The notes: generated by a model not told the origin, from the letters alone. A DNA stretch of 64,000 nt from Symbiodinium natans (GCA_905221605.1 CAJNDS010001668.1:918276-982275); one strand, 5' to 3'; positions 42,269-51,571 are shown, numbered from the stretch's first letter. Numbers and translations: made by a program.

Positions 42269-42325
42269 GGTTTAGGGTTTAGGGTTTAGGGTTTAGGGTT
42301 TAGGGTTTGGGGTTTAGACCCTGAG
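42214..42325 (+). repeat. 112-bp intron made of telomere-like repeat
   Basis: From GTTTAGGG to ACCCTGAG| the whole proposed intron is TTTAGGG, six TTGAGGG units, and TTTGGGG. It has no separate CCCTAAA arm. Confidence 0.75.
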
Positions 42326-42400
42326 ATATGCAGAGGCCCCAGCCAGATCATGGAGAGCATGAGCTGCGACAGCCCATGGGCTGCTGGGCTTCTTTACGGG
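42326..42400 (+). CDS. Exon (run C, exon 4; 25 codons)
   Basis: CCCTGAG|ATA to TACGGG|GC, phase 0 to 0: ICRGPSQIMESMSCDSPW, then AAGLLYG. Confidence 0.7.
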
Positions 42401-42424
42401 GCAGGGGGGGAGGGGGGGGGGGGG

Positions 42425-42575
42425 AGGGTTTAGGGTTTAGGGTTTGGGGTTTAGGGTTTAGGGTTTAGGGTTTGGGGTTTAGGGTTTAGGGTTTGGGGTT
42501 TGGGGTTTGGGGTTTAGGGTTGAGGGTTTAGGGTTGAGGGTTTAGGGTTTGGGATTTGGGGTTTAGGGTTTGGGT
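42425..42575 (+). repeat. TTTAGGG/TTTGGGG/TTGAGGG array
   Basis: About 20 mixed units, 24 bp after the proposed donor and preceded by a G-run. Confidence 0.95.
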
Positions 42576-42985
42576 TTAGGGCCACTAGATCCCCTTACCC
42601 ACAAGGCTGTCTGTACAAGACCCCACACAACCCTCGAACTTTAAACCGCCATTCCCCCTGTTCCTCGTATCCATTTGATTTCTGGTTGCTAAGGGCTTCA
42701 CGAGGTTTATAGGGGTTGGGGGACCCTAATAGGGCCGAATCCGGTCACCTGCGGTCTGAAACACCTTTTGACTCTCCTAAGACCCGCATACTCTCACCCT
42801 CAACCCCTGAATCCCTCAATCGGCCCCTAAACCCCCTAGACCCCTAAGCCCTAAGCCCTCCAAGAGAATCCCTGAACCGGGCCCCCAAACCCCAAAACCC
42901 CTACCCTAAACCCTAACCCCTAACCCCTAAAAGCCCCAAAAGCCCGAAGCCCTAAAACCCTCGAAGATCTGAGCCAGTGAGCCAG

Positions 42986-43075
42986 GTGACGTATCACGCG
43001 TGGCTTGGCTCAAGTGGAGGGAACTCCCTGGCCTCGAGGTGTTGGAGCCCCAAAAATCCTAGAGCCCGAAGCCTA
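42986..43075 (+). CDS. Exon (run C, exon 5; 30 codons)
   Basis: GAGCCAG|GTG to AGCCTA|GTTTAGGG, phase 0 to 0: VTYHAWLGSSGGNSLASR, then CWSPKNPRARSL. The donor starts the TTTAGGG array 43076-43130. Confidence 0.65.
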
Positions 43076-43228
43076 GTTTAGGGTTTAGGGTTTAGGGTTT
43101 AGGGTTTAGGGTTTAGGGTTTAGGGCTTAGGGTAGCCTGGTTCCAATTCTTCAAGAGCTCGCTTCCTTGTGGAAACTCCATGAAGCAAAGGAGGGTTAGA
43201 GCTCCATGAAAGCCTCGCCCCCTTGCAG

Positions 43229-43277
43229 GTTTCCGATGTTGTCCCTCACACTCTGCGCCTTGTCTCAATGGGCCGAG
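43229..43277 (+). CDS. Exon (run C, exon 6), start of methyltransferase domain
   Basis: CCTCGCCCCCTTGCAG|GTT is a textbook acceptor; VSDVVPHTLRLVSMGR ends in phase 1 at CCGAG|GC. Joined to the next exon it gives RLVSMGRGKYCTAAS, the usual lead into SAM-binding motif I. Confidence 0.75.
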
Positions 43278-43324
43278 GCGTTGGGTTTAGGGTTCAGGGT
43301 CTAGGAGAGAGAGGTTGGAGGGGT

Positions 43325-43432
43325 TTGGCCCTTGGGACATTTTTTTTTAGTTTCCCTTATTGGGTTTAAGAGGATCATATTCAGGAACATGAATCAAAGG
43401 GTTTTAAGGCCGACCTAGGTTACATGCTTCTG
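43325..43432. mobile_element. Dispersed repeat, family C
   Basis: CCCTTGGGACATT and TATTGGGTTTAAGAGGA are shared with 9846-9930 and, in diverged form, 47130-47215. No ORF. Confidence 0.55.
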
Positions 43433-43613
43433 CACACATGTCTGCTCGCTGGTGAACTGCCCTAAGGCGCAATGGCACCAAGTAATTCCTCCTCAGCCCG
43501 TGCAATGCCTAGTACCCGAAAACTTTGAGACACTTTCCCTAAGCCCAAAACCCCAAACCAAGCCCCAAACCCCAAAACCCCCGAAGCCCTACAAGCCCTC
43601 AACTTCAATCCAG

Positions 43614-43682
43614 GCAAATACTGCACGGCGGCCTCGCTCCTCCGGCTACAGCCGGGCGACCGGGTACTCGAGTTCGGCCCAG
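43614..43682 (+). CDS. Exon (run C, exon 7), SAM methyltransferase motif I
   Basis: AATCCAG|GC completes a Gly codon, then KYCTAASLLRLQPGDRVL, EFGP, ending in phase 1 at GCCCAG|GA. PGDRVLEFGPG is motif I of class I SAM-dependent methyltransferases: the beta-1 strand with its acidic residue and the Gly-rich loop that binds S-adenosylmethionine. The split Gly codon is completed by the exon at 44559. Confidence 0.8.
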
Positions 43683-44162
43683 GATTGCCCCACTGGGGCT
43701 TTTGGCTTTAGGGGTTTGGTGGTTTGGGGGTGTAGGCGTCTAGGGAGGGGGTTTAAGTGTTTCGGGGGTTTAGGGGGTTTAGGCGTCTAGGGGCTTAGGG
43801 GTTTAGATGTCTAGGGGACTTAGGGGTTGTACCAGTAGGTTTTGGGTCTCTGGAGGGCGTAGGTACCTAAATGAGGACATGGCCCGCTATCGCTATAGTT
43901 GCCCTTGGGCCGCACAAGGGTTCCTACGTGGTAGCGTTAAGAGCCCCAGTATCTGCCATGAAGGCAGATGGAGTCTTGGGTTTCCCTAAACCCTAAACCC
44001 TTAAACCCTAAACTCTAAACCCTAAGCCCTAAACCCTAAACCTTGGGGTTTAACTACCCCCTCCGAATCTGAACATTTCGAGCTGCGGTGCCGCCGAGTG
44101 ACGCAAGTGCCCATTAACCCGCTTGTCCGTGGGATTTAGGGTTTAGGGTTTTAGGTTCAGGG

Positions 44163-44265
44163 TTGGGATGTTCCTGTTTATCCTAACAGTCCTTAATCGG
44201 TATTAGAGTACCCCCCCATAATAATCCGTATTAAGGACTGTTAGTATAAGGGGAACATCCCAAGG
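44163..44265. mobile_element. Hairpin element, family A
   Basis: GGGATGTTCCTGTTTATCCTAACAGTCC pairs with GGACTGTTAGTATAAGGGGAACATCCC in part; the best-conserved pair of arms beside 63223. Inside the intron that splits motif I. Confidence 0.9.
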
Positions 44266-44558
44266 TCAGGGTTGCGTTGTTCTCCTAGGCTCCTTGTGGC
44301 TTTCAGGGGTCAGCGTAGCAGCCTCGGCAACTCAAAAGCTCAAAATACCCCTTAATGAAGGAACATTCCTTAAACCATATAAGGAGCCCTACAACACTTT
44401 AAGGAAGATTTCTTCATGAAGGGATATTGGAGTCTCCGGCAAGGGAGAGGTGTATCACCCAAATTATAACCATTTTAGGGCACTTAAGGGGCTAAAAAGT
44501 GGGTGATAAGTACAGTTCTAGTCGGTGAATAAGTACCCTGAACCTCCAAGTAGTGGAG

Positions 44559-44618
44559 GATGCGGCCTTGCCGCCGCGTACCTCATGTCAGCCTTTGGGG
44601 TTCATGCCAGGACCCCAG
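44559..44618 (+). CDS. Exon (run C, exon 8), second half of motif I
   Basis: AGTGGAG|GA completes the Gly codon, then CGLAAAYLMSAFGVHART, P. The joined sequence FGPGCGLAAAYLMSAFGV is the Gly loop plus following helix of the Rossmann-like fold. Donor CCCAG|GTGTG (phase 1) or CCAG|GA. A TTTAGGG array follows. Confidence 0.75.
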
Positions 44619-44636
44619 GTGTGTGGAGAGGAGAGT

Positions 44637-44770
44637 TTAGGGTTTAGGGTTTAGGGTTTAGGGTTTAGGGTTTAGGGTTTAGGGTTTAGGGTTTAGGGTT
44701 TAGGGTTTAGGGTTTAGGGTTTAGGGTTTAGGGTTTAGGGTTTAGGGTTTAGGGTTTAGGGTTTAGGGTA
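44637..44770 (+). repeat. TTTAGGG array, intron 5' arm
   Basis: About 19 nearly perfect copies. Confidence 0.97.
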
Positions 44771-44919
44771 ACTGAGCACTATACTGTCAGATGAGTCAGA
44801 CATGTGTAGTTAGGGTTTGTGACTTATGGGGTTTAGGATCGGTTCTCTGGGTAGTCAATTTTGTTCGCGTTTCAAAGTGTTGATTTGAATTGGGTTGACG
44901 GGCATCTCGGCTTTCTTAG

Positions 44920-44951
44920 GAGCTGGAGAGGGTCCGGTTGGCTACTTGCAG
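44920..44951 (+). CDS. Exon (run C, exon 9)
   Basis: CTTTCTTAG|GA completes the codon, then AGEGPVGYLQ to TTGCAG|GA, phase 0. The frame stays open to TAG at 44997-44999. Confidence 0.6.
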
Positions 44952-44995
44952 GATTACTTGGACCATAAGTCCCTTGATATCTAGTAGGTCCGGCC

Positions 44996-45172
44996 TAGGG
45001 TTTAGGGTTTAGGGTTTAGGGTTTAGGGTTTAGGGTTTAGGGTTTAGGGTTTAGGGTTTAGGGTTTAGGGTTTAGGGTTTAGGGTTTAGGGTTTAGGGTT
45101 TAGGGTTTAGGGTTTAGGGTTTAGGTTTACGGTTTAGGGTGTAGGGTGTAGGGTGTAGGGTGTAGGGTTAGG
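44996..45172 (+). repeat. TTTAGGG array, intron 5' arm
   Basis: About 18 perfect TTTAGGG and four TGTAGGG copies. The same 405-bp intron ends with a CCCTAAA arm (45265-45349), giving an inverted pair. Confidence 0.97.
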
Positions 45173-45356
45173 GTTCAGGCCGAGTGCACACAGCAGCTCT
45201 GTTGGATTTCAGGCCAGTTTTGGGCAACGTTCCCTAGGACCTTAAGCTTGCGCGCACAAGACAAGACCCTAAATCCCTAAACCCTGAACCTTAAACCCTA
45301 CACCCGAAGCCCTAACCCTAAACCCTAAACCCTAAACCCTAAACCCTAAGCCACAG

Positions 45357-45416
45357 GTCTCCGTGCTCGAGGCCATGCCAGAGCACCTCATGGGAGCCCC
45401 CAAAGCGGCCGCGCAG
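45357..45416 (+). CDS. Exon (run C, exon 10; 20 codons)
   Basis: CCTAAGCCACAG|GTC to GCGCAG|GC, phase 0 to 0: VSVLEAMPEHLMGAPKAA, AQ. Nearly all codons end in G/C. Confidence 0.7.
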
Positions 45417-45429
45417 GCTCCCCTAAACA

Positions 45430-45545
45430 AACTTAGGGTTTAGGGTTAGGGTTTAGGGTTTAGGGTTTAGGGTTTAGGGTTTAGGGTTTAGGGTTTAGGG
45501 TTTAGGGTTTGGGGTTTGGGGTTTGGGGTTTGGGGTTTGGGGTGT
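45430..45545 (+). repeat. TTTAGGG array with TTTGGGG block
   Basis: Starts 14 bp after the donor; the last five units are TTTGGGG. Confidence 0.97.
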
Positions 45546-46097
45546 AGAGTTTCGGGCTTACGGTTTCATGCCTTCCTGAAGGACCCTATAATTCATTATG
45601 TCCCGACTTGCGAATAAAGATTCCTTTTTTGTCATCGTTCCTGTGCATCTCTTTTTCTTGGGGCGGGGTTGGGTTCGGGATTCCGGGCAAGGGAGCTGGC
45701 GCTTTCGAGTGCCAGGATGGCTCAGATGCATGTGGGCTCCTTTCAGGAAGTTAGAGTTTGAGAAGGGGACCCAAGTTGGGACGAGCAAGCTGACCAGTAT
45801 GATTCCTCGGCCAAGCGACCACAATCAAAGACGTGCCAGGTGACAACCCTACACACTAAGCCCTAAACCCTGGTGGGCATCGGAACTACACCAGAGAGTG
45901 CCCAAAACCCTACACCCTAAACCGCCCTTCTCTAAGGGTAGTATGTTCTCTTAATCAAAGGGCCTTCCTTTTCCCGAAAGGGTTCTTTAGCTTTTAGGCC
46001 ACTTGTTTTAGAGGGTATATTGCAAGTTGGGCCCGTGCACACCCACCCCAAAACCCAAAACCGTAATTGAACCCTAAACCCTCAACTCCTCTCTCAG

Positions 46098-46161
46098 GCC
46101 CATGCAAACTCGAAGCTCAACCCGACCAAGGTGGGAGTCGAGTTCGATGCCCTCTGCCAAG
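46098..46161 (+). CDS. Exon (run C, exon 11)
   Basis: CAACTCCTCTCTCAG|GCC, an excellent acceptor, opens AHANSKLNPTKVGVEFDA, then LCQ, ending in phase 1 at GCCAAG|GC. KVGVEFD fits the second strand and acidic residue (motif II) of the methyltransferase fold. Confidence 0.75.
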
Positions 46162-46424
46162 GCATCGGGGGATTCAGGGGGGTGGGCTAGGGCTTGGGGT
46201 TCAAGGTTTCTGTGTTTAGGGTTCTCTTTACGAATTGGGGGTTTACGACTTGGTGTTCGGGTTTCGGGCCGCTGTGTCATCTCCTCCATGCCACTATCAT
46301 CCCACTGAGGGCATATCGAATGCTCTAGCTTTCAGTTTAGGGTTTCGGGCTTCGAACCAGGGAAAAGATGTCGATTGTCGCCTCCTCATACCAACCCGAA
46401 ACCCCCCAAATGCTGAACCCCAAG

Positions 46425-46498
46425 CCCTAAACCCTAAACCCTAAACCCTAAACCCTAAACCCTAAACCCTAAACCCTAAACCCTAAACCCTAAACCCT
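46425..46498 (-). repeat. CCCTAAA tract
   Basis: Ten perfect units ahead of the next exon. Confidence 0.97.
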
Positions 46499-46533
46499 GT
46501 GGCTTGGTGTCTGAACATAGTTCTCATGGTGAG

Positions 46534-46570
46534 CTCGAACGCCGGACCTCAGTGCTGGCCAGCTCGAACG
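46534..46570 (+). CDS. Candidate exon (run C)
   Basis: ATGGTGAG|CT then RTPDLSAGQLE to GAACG|GC. Completes the previous codon (G+CT), but its end does not phase with the next exon under a simple donor. Confidence 0.45.
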
Positions 46571-46771
46571 GCTAGAAGCACCCTGAAACGGCCATGACCC
46601 TTTCACTGCCCTCGTGGCCCTACTTATGAACCCGGCTATGACTGCGCATGAACCTGCAAGGAAATGAGGAAAACCCAAACTCTAGAGTTCAGGTTTAGGG
46701 GTTGAGGTGTTATAGGGCTTAGGGTTTAGGGGTTGAGGGGTTTAGTAGGCACCGTTGCTTTCTGGCTGCAG

Positions 46772-46833
46772 GCGATGTGGCCGGATTAGACGCGTTCGCA
46801 GATGAGTCCTTCGTCCCTGGGCTGCACGAAATG
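46772..46833 (+). CDS. Exon (run C, exon 12)
   Basis: GCTTTCTGGCTGCAG|GC then DVAGLDAFADESFVPGLH, EM, to GAAATG|GTTTAGGG, phase 0. Strong acceptor and codon bias. Confidence 0.75.
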
Positions 46834-46974
46834 GTTTAGGGTTGAGGGGTTATAGGGTTTATAGGGTTTATGGCCCTAACCCCTAACCCTAAACCCCGAA
46901 AACCTAAACCCTAGCCCAAACCCTAAACCCTAAACCCCTCTAAATCCATCCTCGAGTCCCCTTTCGGGTGCCAG
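46834..46974 (+). repeat. 141-bp intron: TTTAGGG arm plus CCCTAAA arm
   Basis: GTTTAGGGTTGAGGGG and TTATAGGG units (to about 46870) face CCCTAA, CCCTAAA units (46873-46938), followed by TTTCGGGTGCCAG|. Exons on both sides are in phase and both carry methyltransferase sequence. Confidence 0.8.
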
Positions 46975-47042
46975 GATGCCATCGTCACCAACGGCGCATT
47001 TCAGACCCTGAGGCGCCAAACGCGCGAGATGCGGGCTGTGAG
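46975..47042 (+). CDS. Exon (run C, exon 13), methyltransferase motif IV region
   Basis: GGTGCCAG|GAT opens DAIVTNGAFQTLRRQTRE, then MRAV, phase 2 end at GTGAG|GA. DAIVTNGAF resembles the D-x-[IV]-x-x-[NS] strand that contacts SAM or substrate in class I methyltransferases. Confidence 0.8.
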
Positions 47043-47129
47043 GATGGGGTTCCTACCCTTGTAGGGTTTTTGGGTTTTGGGTTAGTGTTTGGGGTTTAGG
47101 GTTTAGGGTTTAGGGCTCAGGGTGTAGTA

Positions 47130-47215
47130 GGCACTTGAGATATTTCATACTTCCCAGCATATTGGGTTTTTGAGGATCATATGAGGCATATTTTTTCAGA
47201 CGGCTTTAAGGGGCC
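47130..47215. mobile_element. Dispersed repeat, family C (diverged)
   Basis: TATTGGGTTTTTGAGGATCATAT inside the 202-bp intron, cf. 43325 and 9846. Confidence 0.4.
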
Positions 47216-47244
47216 CTCCTAGTAACCGATCAAGAACCTGCCAG

Positions 47245-47341
47245 GTCGGCTGCCGCGATGTGCGCGGTGATCCGGCGGCTGGTTCGGAAGCTGCGTCCGG
47301 GTGGTGCCTGGCAGCGAATTTCCACATCTCTTCGGTCTGCA
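47245..47341 (+). CDS. Exon (run C, exon 14), methyltransferase LRPGG region
   Basis: ACCTGCCAG|G completes Arg, then SAAAMCAVIRRLVRKLRP, GGAWQRISTSLRSA, phase 0 end at CTGCA|GTAGGGTTTAGGG. The helix followed by LRPGGAW matches the L-[KR]-PGG turn before strand 5 in this superfamily. Phase fits the previous exon exactly. Confidence 0.8.
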
Positions 47342-47570
47342 GTAGGGTTTAGGGTTCCGGTATTGGCTTTAGCCCATGGGAGACACAACCCGAAACCCGA
47401 AATCGCATCTGCTCCGCATTTTTGTGCATCTACTCATGTTTCAAGACGTCGTCTTTGATATGCTTCTCAATACTCATGTCTTTGCATATCTGAATGTCTA
47501 CGCTTTGTTTAACGTGCAGCTGCCAGCACGGCATGTTTAGCTATAGAAGCTCCATTCGGGTCAGGTCCAG

Positions 47571-47690
47571 GTTTCAGAATGTTCGACAGGAAGCATGCAG
47601 AGGAGATTAGTTCGGTCAGCATTTTGCGATGCGCTGAGTACTTCAAGCCTTTGCCCTCAACCTCAATCGCTCATATCCGGGGCCCGGGAA
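47571..47690 (+). CDS. Candidate exon, frame unresolved
   Basis: AGGTCCAG|GT opens either FRMFDRKHAEEISSVSIL (better codons, needs phase 1) or VSECSTGSMQRRLVRSAF (fits phase 0). Likely the next piece of the methyltransferase-containing protein. Confidence 0.45.
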
Positions 47691-47866
47691 AATAGCTTGT
47701 GTGAGCTGCGGCTCGACATCACAAGAGCCCTCAAAACCTGAAAGCCCTAAACCCGAAACCCTAACTTCCCGAAAGCCTGACGCCTCAGCCGCCCCAATGA
47801 CAAAACCAAGCTCCGACCGTTGACTTCTGAAGTTTTCGGCCCAATTCAAGCAGTCAGGTCCCTAGA

Positions 47867-47985
47867 CTTGGTAGCCCAGTTGTACCCTTTACCCTTCTTG
47901 TTGGTTCAAGTTCCCTTATACAGTAACCAACCCCAAAACAGGTGCCCTTATTATGATATGGTTACTGGGTTACCAAGTAGAGGTT
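47867..47985. mobile_element. Hairpin element, family E
   Basis: ACTTGGTAGCCCAGTTGTACC pairs with GGTTACTGGGTTACCAAGT. About 120 bp. Confidence 0.85.
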
Positions 47986-48069
47986 TAGGCGCCCCCTGCA
48001 AGTTCCCAACATCGAGGGCTAATGGCAGGTCTACGCAAAGCCCTAAACCATAGGCCATCAGGATTCAGG

Positions 48070-48168
48070 ATTCAGGATTTAGGATGCAGGGTTGAGGGTT
48101 TAGGGTTCAGGGTTTAGGGTTCAGGGTTCAGGGTTCAGGGTTTAGGGTTTAGGGTTTAGGGTTTAGGG
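48070..48168 (+). repeat. TTTAGGG/TTCAGGG array
   Basis: About 14 mixed units ending 12 bp before the exon at 48181, so here TTTAGGG lies on the acceptor side. Confidence 0.95.
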
Positions 48169-48180
48169 AGTCGTGCTCAG

Positions 48181-48251
48181 GTGCCATGTGGGTGGGCTTC
48201 CTTAGCGATCCGCGCCGACAGCTGCATTGGGCCCCCAGCCAGAAGCATCGA
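48181..48251 (+). CDS. Candidate exon
   Basis: TCGTGCTCAG|GT then AMWVGFLSDPRRQLHWAP, SQKHR, with a GC donor at 48252; open well beyond. Very protein-like. Confidence 0.6.
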
Positions 48252-48279
48252 GCCCTATACTTGAATCCTGAACTTGAAT

Positions 48280-48405
48280 CCTCATAAGTTCCTCTATACA
48301 ACCCCCGTTAGGTTCCCCCCTGAAATCTGAAATATGAATCAAACCTAGGAGGGGGGAGGGGCGGGGGCGGGGGGGGGGGGGTATAGGGGGGGGGGTAGTA
48401 GGGGA
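48280..48405. mobile_element. Hairpin-like element, family F, with G-run
   Basis: GTTAGGTTCCCCCCT and AAACCTAGGAGGGGGG, then G-rich GTATAGGGGGGGGGTAGTAG. Related to 18225 and 26340. Confidence 0.5.
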
Positions 48406-48879
48406 AGCCGAAGCCGCCCTGTGGACATGTTCTATGCCCCGTTCTTGGGATCAAGAGGCTCATATAGATTATCGGAGGGTTCATGGGCTCTTACACCCCC
48501 CTAGCAAAGCCGACAACCCGAAGTTCGTGTCGGGTCAAGGGTCTCGCTTGGCTTTGATGTGTATATATCTCCTTCACCCTAGCCCCTACAGACCCTACAG
48601 CCCCCTTTCGAACGCGCCCAAAACCAAAAATGATCATCAAAATGCGTAAAAAACAATCTCCAAGGCACTTTGCCGTCCCCTTCACCCCAGAGGATCAGGA
48701 GCTGTGCTGCTCAGCTCATCTTCATCTAAGCTTCAGGTTTAGTGTCTATAGGCTTTATGGCTACGTTAAACGGCACTTCGTAGCTTATGCTCAAGCCGGT
48801 CCCGGCGACACTCTTCAAGGCACGGGGCTATAGGGTTTACAGGGCCTCCTTGTCTAAGGGTACGGTCCCGGAAAGCGGT

Positions 48880-49025
48880 TCCTAACCCTTTTGAAATGCT
48901 ACTGAAGTATGGGCACCCTTGGGTTTTATCGGCATATAAAGGGTATGCGAAATATATACAGGGCCGAATGGGTTGCCAAAATGGAGGCTGCAGTGCATAC
49001 GCCCCTGTAACTACCCTGAGAGTGT
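48880..49025. mobile_element. Hairpin-like element, family D
   Basis: GGCATATAAAGGGTATGCG core and TAACTACCCTGAGAG end as at 10500 and 17740. Confidence 0.5.
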
Positions 49026-49044
49026 AGGAGATGCTACGCCCTAA

Positions 49045-49150
49045 ACCTTACATCCTAAACCCTAAACCCTAAACCCTCAACCCTAAACCCTAAACCCTAA
49101 ACCCTAAACCCTAAAACCCTAAACCCTAAACCCTAAACCCTAAACCCTGT
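49045..49150 (-). repeat. CCCTAAA tract, intron 3' arm
   Basis: About 14 units, ending 16 bp before the next exon. Confidence 0.95.
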
Positions 49151-49165
49151 GTACGGGACTCAGAG

Positions 49166-49231
49166 GTATGCAGCTGGCTGCCAAGAAGGACCGTCTGGTC
49201 TATGCTTCATGGCACAGTCAGCGGCCTTTCG
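49166..49231 (+). CDS. Candidate exon
   Basis: ACTCAGAG|GT then MQLAAKKDRLVYASWHSQ, RPF, phase 1 end at TTTCG|GTTAGGG. Confidence 0.6.
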
Positions 49232-49921
49232 GTTAGGGACGTAGGGAAGCCCATGACCAAGATCTGTGCATTCAGAGAGCCTGTGGGTTTAGTGTTGAGG
49301 ATTATAAGGCCAAAGGTGCTGAAAACCCTAAGCCCTGAGCCATAAGCCTGAAACATACCAGTGTGGGGTTCGAAACGCAGGGCCTTGACGTTGAGAACCC
49401 ATCTTTCCCCTGTGTTTTGGGTTCAGCTGAAGTCTGTCGACGGAGAGGGTTGGGGCGGGGTTGGGGGGGGGGGGTTGGCGGGTTGGTGTTGTCCTCAGTC
49501 CTGTTGGGGTACCCAAACTTCAAGGAATGCACTGGAAAAGTCAAAAAAGCGCGCCCTTAAGGCAAGCTTCACACTTAAAGATTCGAGGCCCTTCTTGGGT
49601 TTAATGACTTTAGCATGTTTGCGGCTCGGGCAATATGATCCTGGGCCGAGCCTGGCCCCCACTCCAAGCCCCAACGCTTAGGGCTTTGGGGCTTACGGGA
49701 CCCTAAACCCCAGTTGTTTTTGTTGATATCTTCCTTAAGTCCTGGGCCGAATGGGCACACAGTACCAACCTTCACTGACCTGTTCCCCCAGCGCTGTCCC
49801 CAATCCCCTATTTCTGACGTTTTTGAAAGCCTTGAAACGAAAGGGTTTAGGGTTTGGGGCCCTACACTCTGAACTCTGATCTCTAAACTCAAAACCCCGA
49901 CCCCAGACCCCTTTCTTTGAG

Positions 49922-49973
49922 GCATACATGTCTGAGATGGAGATCTTTGGGGTCACCGAGGCCCTTCCAATAG
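49922..49973 (+). CDS. Exon (run D, exon 1)
   Basis: CCCCTTTCTTTGAG|GCA opens AYMSEMEIFGVTEALPI, phase 1 end at ATAG|GA. Open further to a (CT)n/(TG)n microsatellite at 49997-50023. Confidence 0.65.
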
Positions 49974-50509
49974 GACCATACCTGTACATTTGTGGCTCTC
50001 TCTCTGTCTGTGTGTGTGTGTGTTCTCGGCTTAGGGTTTAGGGCAAACCCCTAGCCCGATTTGCGCTGCCTAACCCTAAAGCCTGAATCCACCAGCCTAC
50101 CAAAGTCAAATAAAGTCAAGGGTCCTAAATCACGTTCCAAGGATATGCCCTTGTCGTCCGTATTTGTTTCAAGAACACCCAGAAGCGGGCCATAGTTACA
50201 TTGACAAACTGCCATCGTACCTTTTTCCCCAAGGCACACTTGTTTCACATACGGCTTTAAGAACCCTAAATCCCAAATCCCTAGGTTGGTAGCTCAACAG
50301 AGTTCAAAATCTCGAGTAGTTTCTGGTTCCTTAAGCCCCGATCAACCGTCCATCTCTCTACCTTGTACCGGAAAACCTAGAAGCTCTGAATTCAAAAGCA
50401 CCCCAAAATCCTGAATGATGGCCCTAAAGACCCTGAACTCTAAGCCCCAAACCCTAGAAATCCCTAATCTCCAAACCCTTGTACCCCAAACCCTAAATTT
50501 GATTCCTCA

Positions 50510-50845
50510 TCCTAAACCTACACCCGAAACCACAAACCCCAAGCACCCATCCCGTAAACCCTAAACCCTCAACCACAAACCCTCAATCCTAAATAGACCC
50601 TACACTCTACACCCCAAACCCCAAACCCTGAACCCTGAACCCCAAACCCTACACCCCAAACAGCCAAACCCCAAACACCCAAAGCCCTAAGCCCTAAACC
50701 CCAAACACCCTAAGCCCCAAACCCTACACCCCAAACCCTAAACCCTAAACCAAGTGCCCCAAAACCTCCCCAAACCCTAAACCCTAAACCCTAAACCCTA
50801 AACCCTAAACCCTAAACCCTAAACCCTAAACCCTAAGCACTAAAC
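50510..50845 (-). repeat. CCCTAAA/CCCCAAA tract
   Basis: Degenerate units then ten perfect CCCTAAA copies (50770-50838). A possible 15-codon exon follows at 50877-50921 (AFSSATRSLPPGSYG, phase 0 to 0). Confidence 0.85.
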
Positions 50846-51476
50846 AGACCCCAAACCTCCAACCCTGAAGCTTCAGGCCTTCTCGTCGGCGACTCGCTCG
50901 TTGCCTCCTGGCAGCTATGGAGTTGAGTTTTTTAGGGTTAAGATTGTTGGTTTCAGGTTTTAGGGTTTCAGGGGGCTGTAAAGATGTTAGGGTTTCGGGG
51001 TTTTGGGGTCTTGGGGTCTGGGGGTTTCAGGGTTGCAGGGTTTTAGGTGGTTTAGGGGTTTTAAGGTTTTGGGTGTTATAGGGTTTTGGGGTTTAGGGCT
51101 TAGGGTTCAGGGTTTTGGGTTGGGCTTTGAGGTTCACGGGCACACCCCGTATGCCTCCGCAAATCCGCACCCAAAAGCTGATACATTATCCTTATACTTT
51201 AACATAACGATTTCTGCGAAAGTCTGTTATTGGGCGTCGGGGCTACTTTACCATTAAAGTTCTACCGAGGGATGTAGGCTAGGCACCCTACACCCCTTAA
51301 ACCCTAAACCCCTCAAACCCCATAAGCACTAAACCCCCTAAACCCTAAATCCCTTAAACCCCAATCCCCCAAAACCCTAAACCCCTTAAACCCTAAGTCC
51401 CTTAAACCCTAAACCCCCTAAACCCCATAAATCCTCTAAACCCTAAATCCCCCTAAGCCCGAACCCCATGCGCAAG

Positions 51477-51571
51477 TCCTGAGGCTGCTTGCAAAGCCTT
51501 CAGCGTCTGAGCGAGCCACTGGCGACGAGCCCTGGAGAGACATTGCGGCCTGCCTTGGTTTTATTAACAAG
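51477..51571 (+). CDS. Exon (run D, exon 2; 31 codons)
   Basis: CGCAAG|TC completes Val, then LRLLAKPSASERATGDEP, WRDIAACLGFINK, phase 0 end at AACAAG|GC. Strong coding signal. The region to 52440 holds TTTAGGG-like words, a possible two-frame core at 51980-52050 and a TA microsatellite (52290-52335). Confidence 0.75.

Noticed and set aside
43002-43011. Relict spliced leader (TTGGCTCAAG)
   Set aside because: Only the last ten bases match, and they lie inside a confident exon; chance similarity.
43807-43989. ORF of 60 codons at 43.8 kb
   Set aside because: Two frames are open and both lie inside the intron splitting the methyltransferase motif; no borders.
44060-44141. Core reading HFELRCRRVTQVPINPLV between CCCTAAA and TTTAGGG as an exon
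   Set aside because: It would interrupt the motif I Gly loop; the flanking exons join directly in phase without it. It could be an alternative exon.
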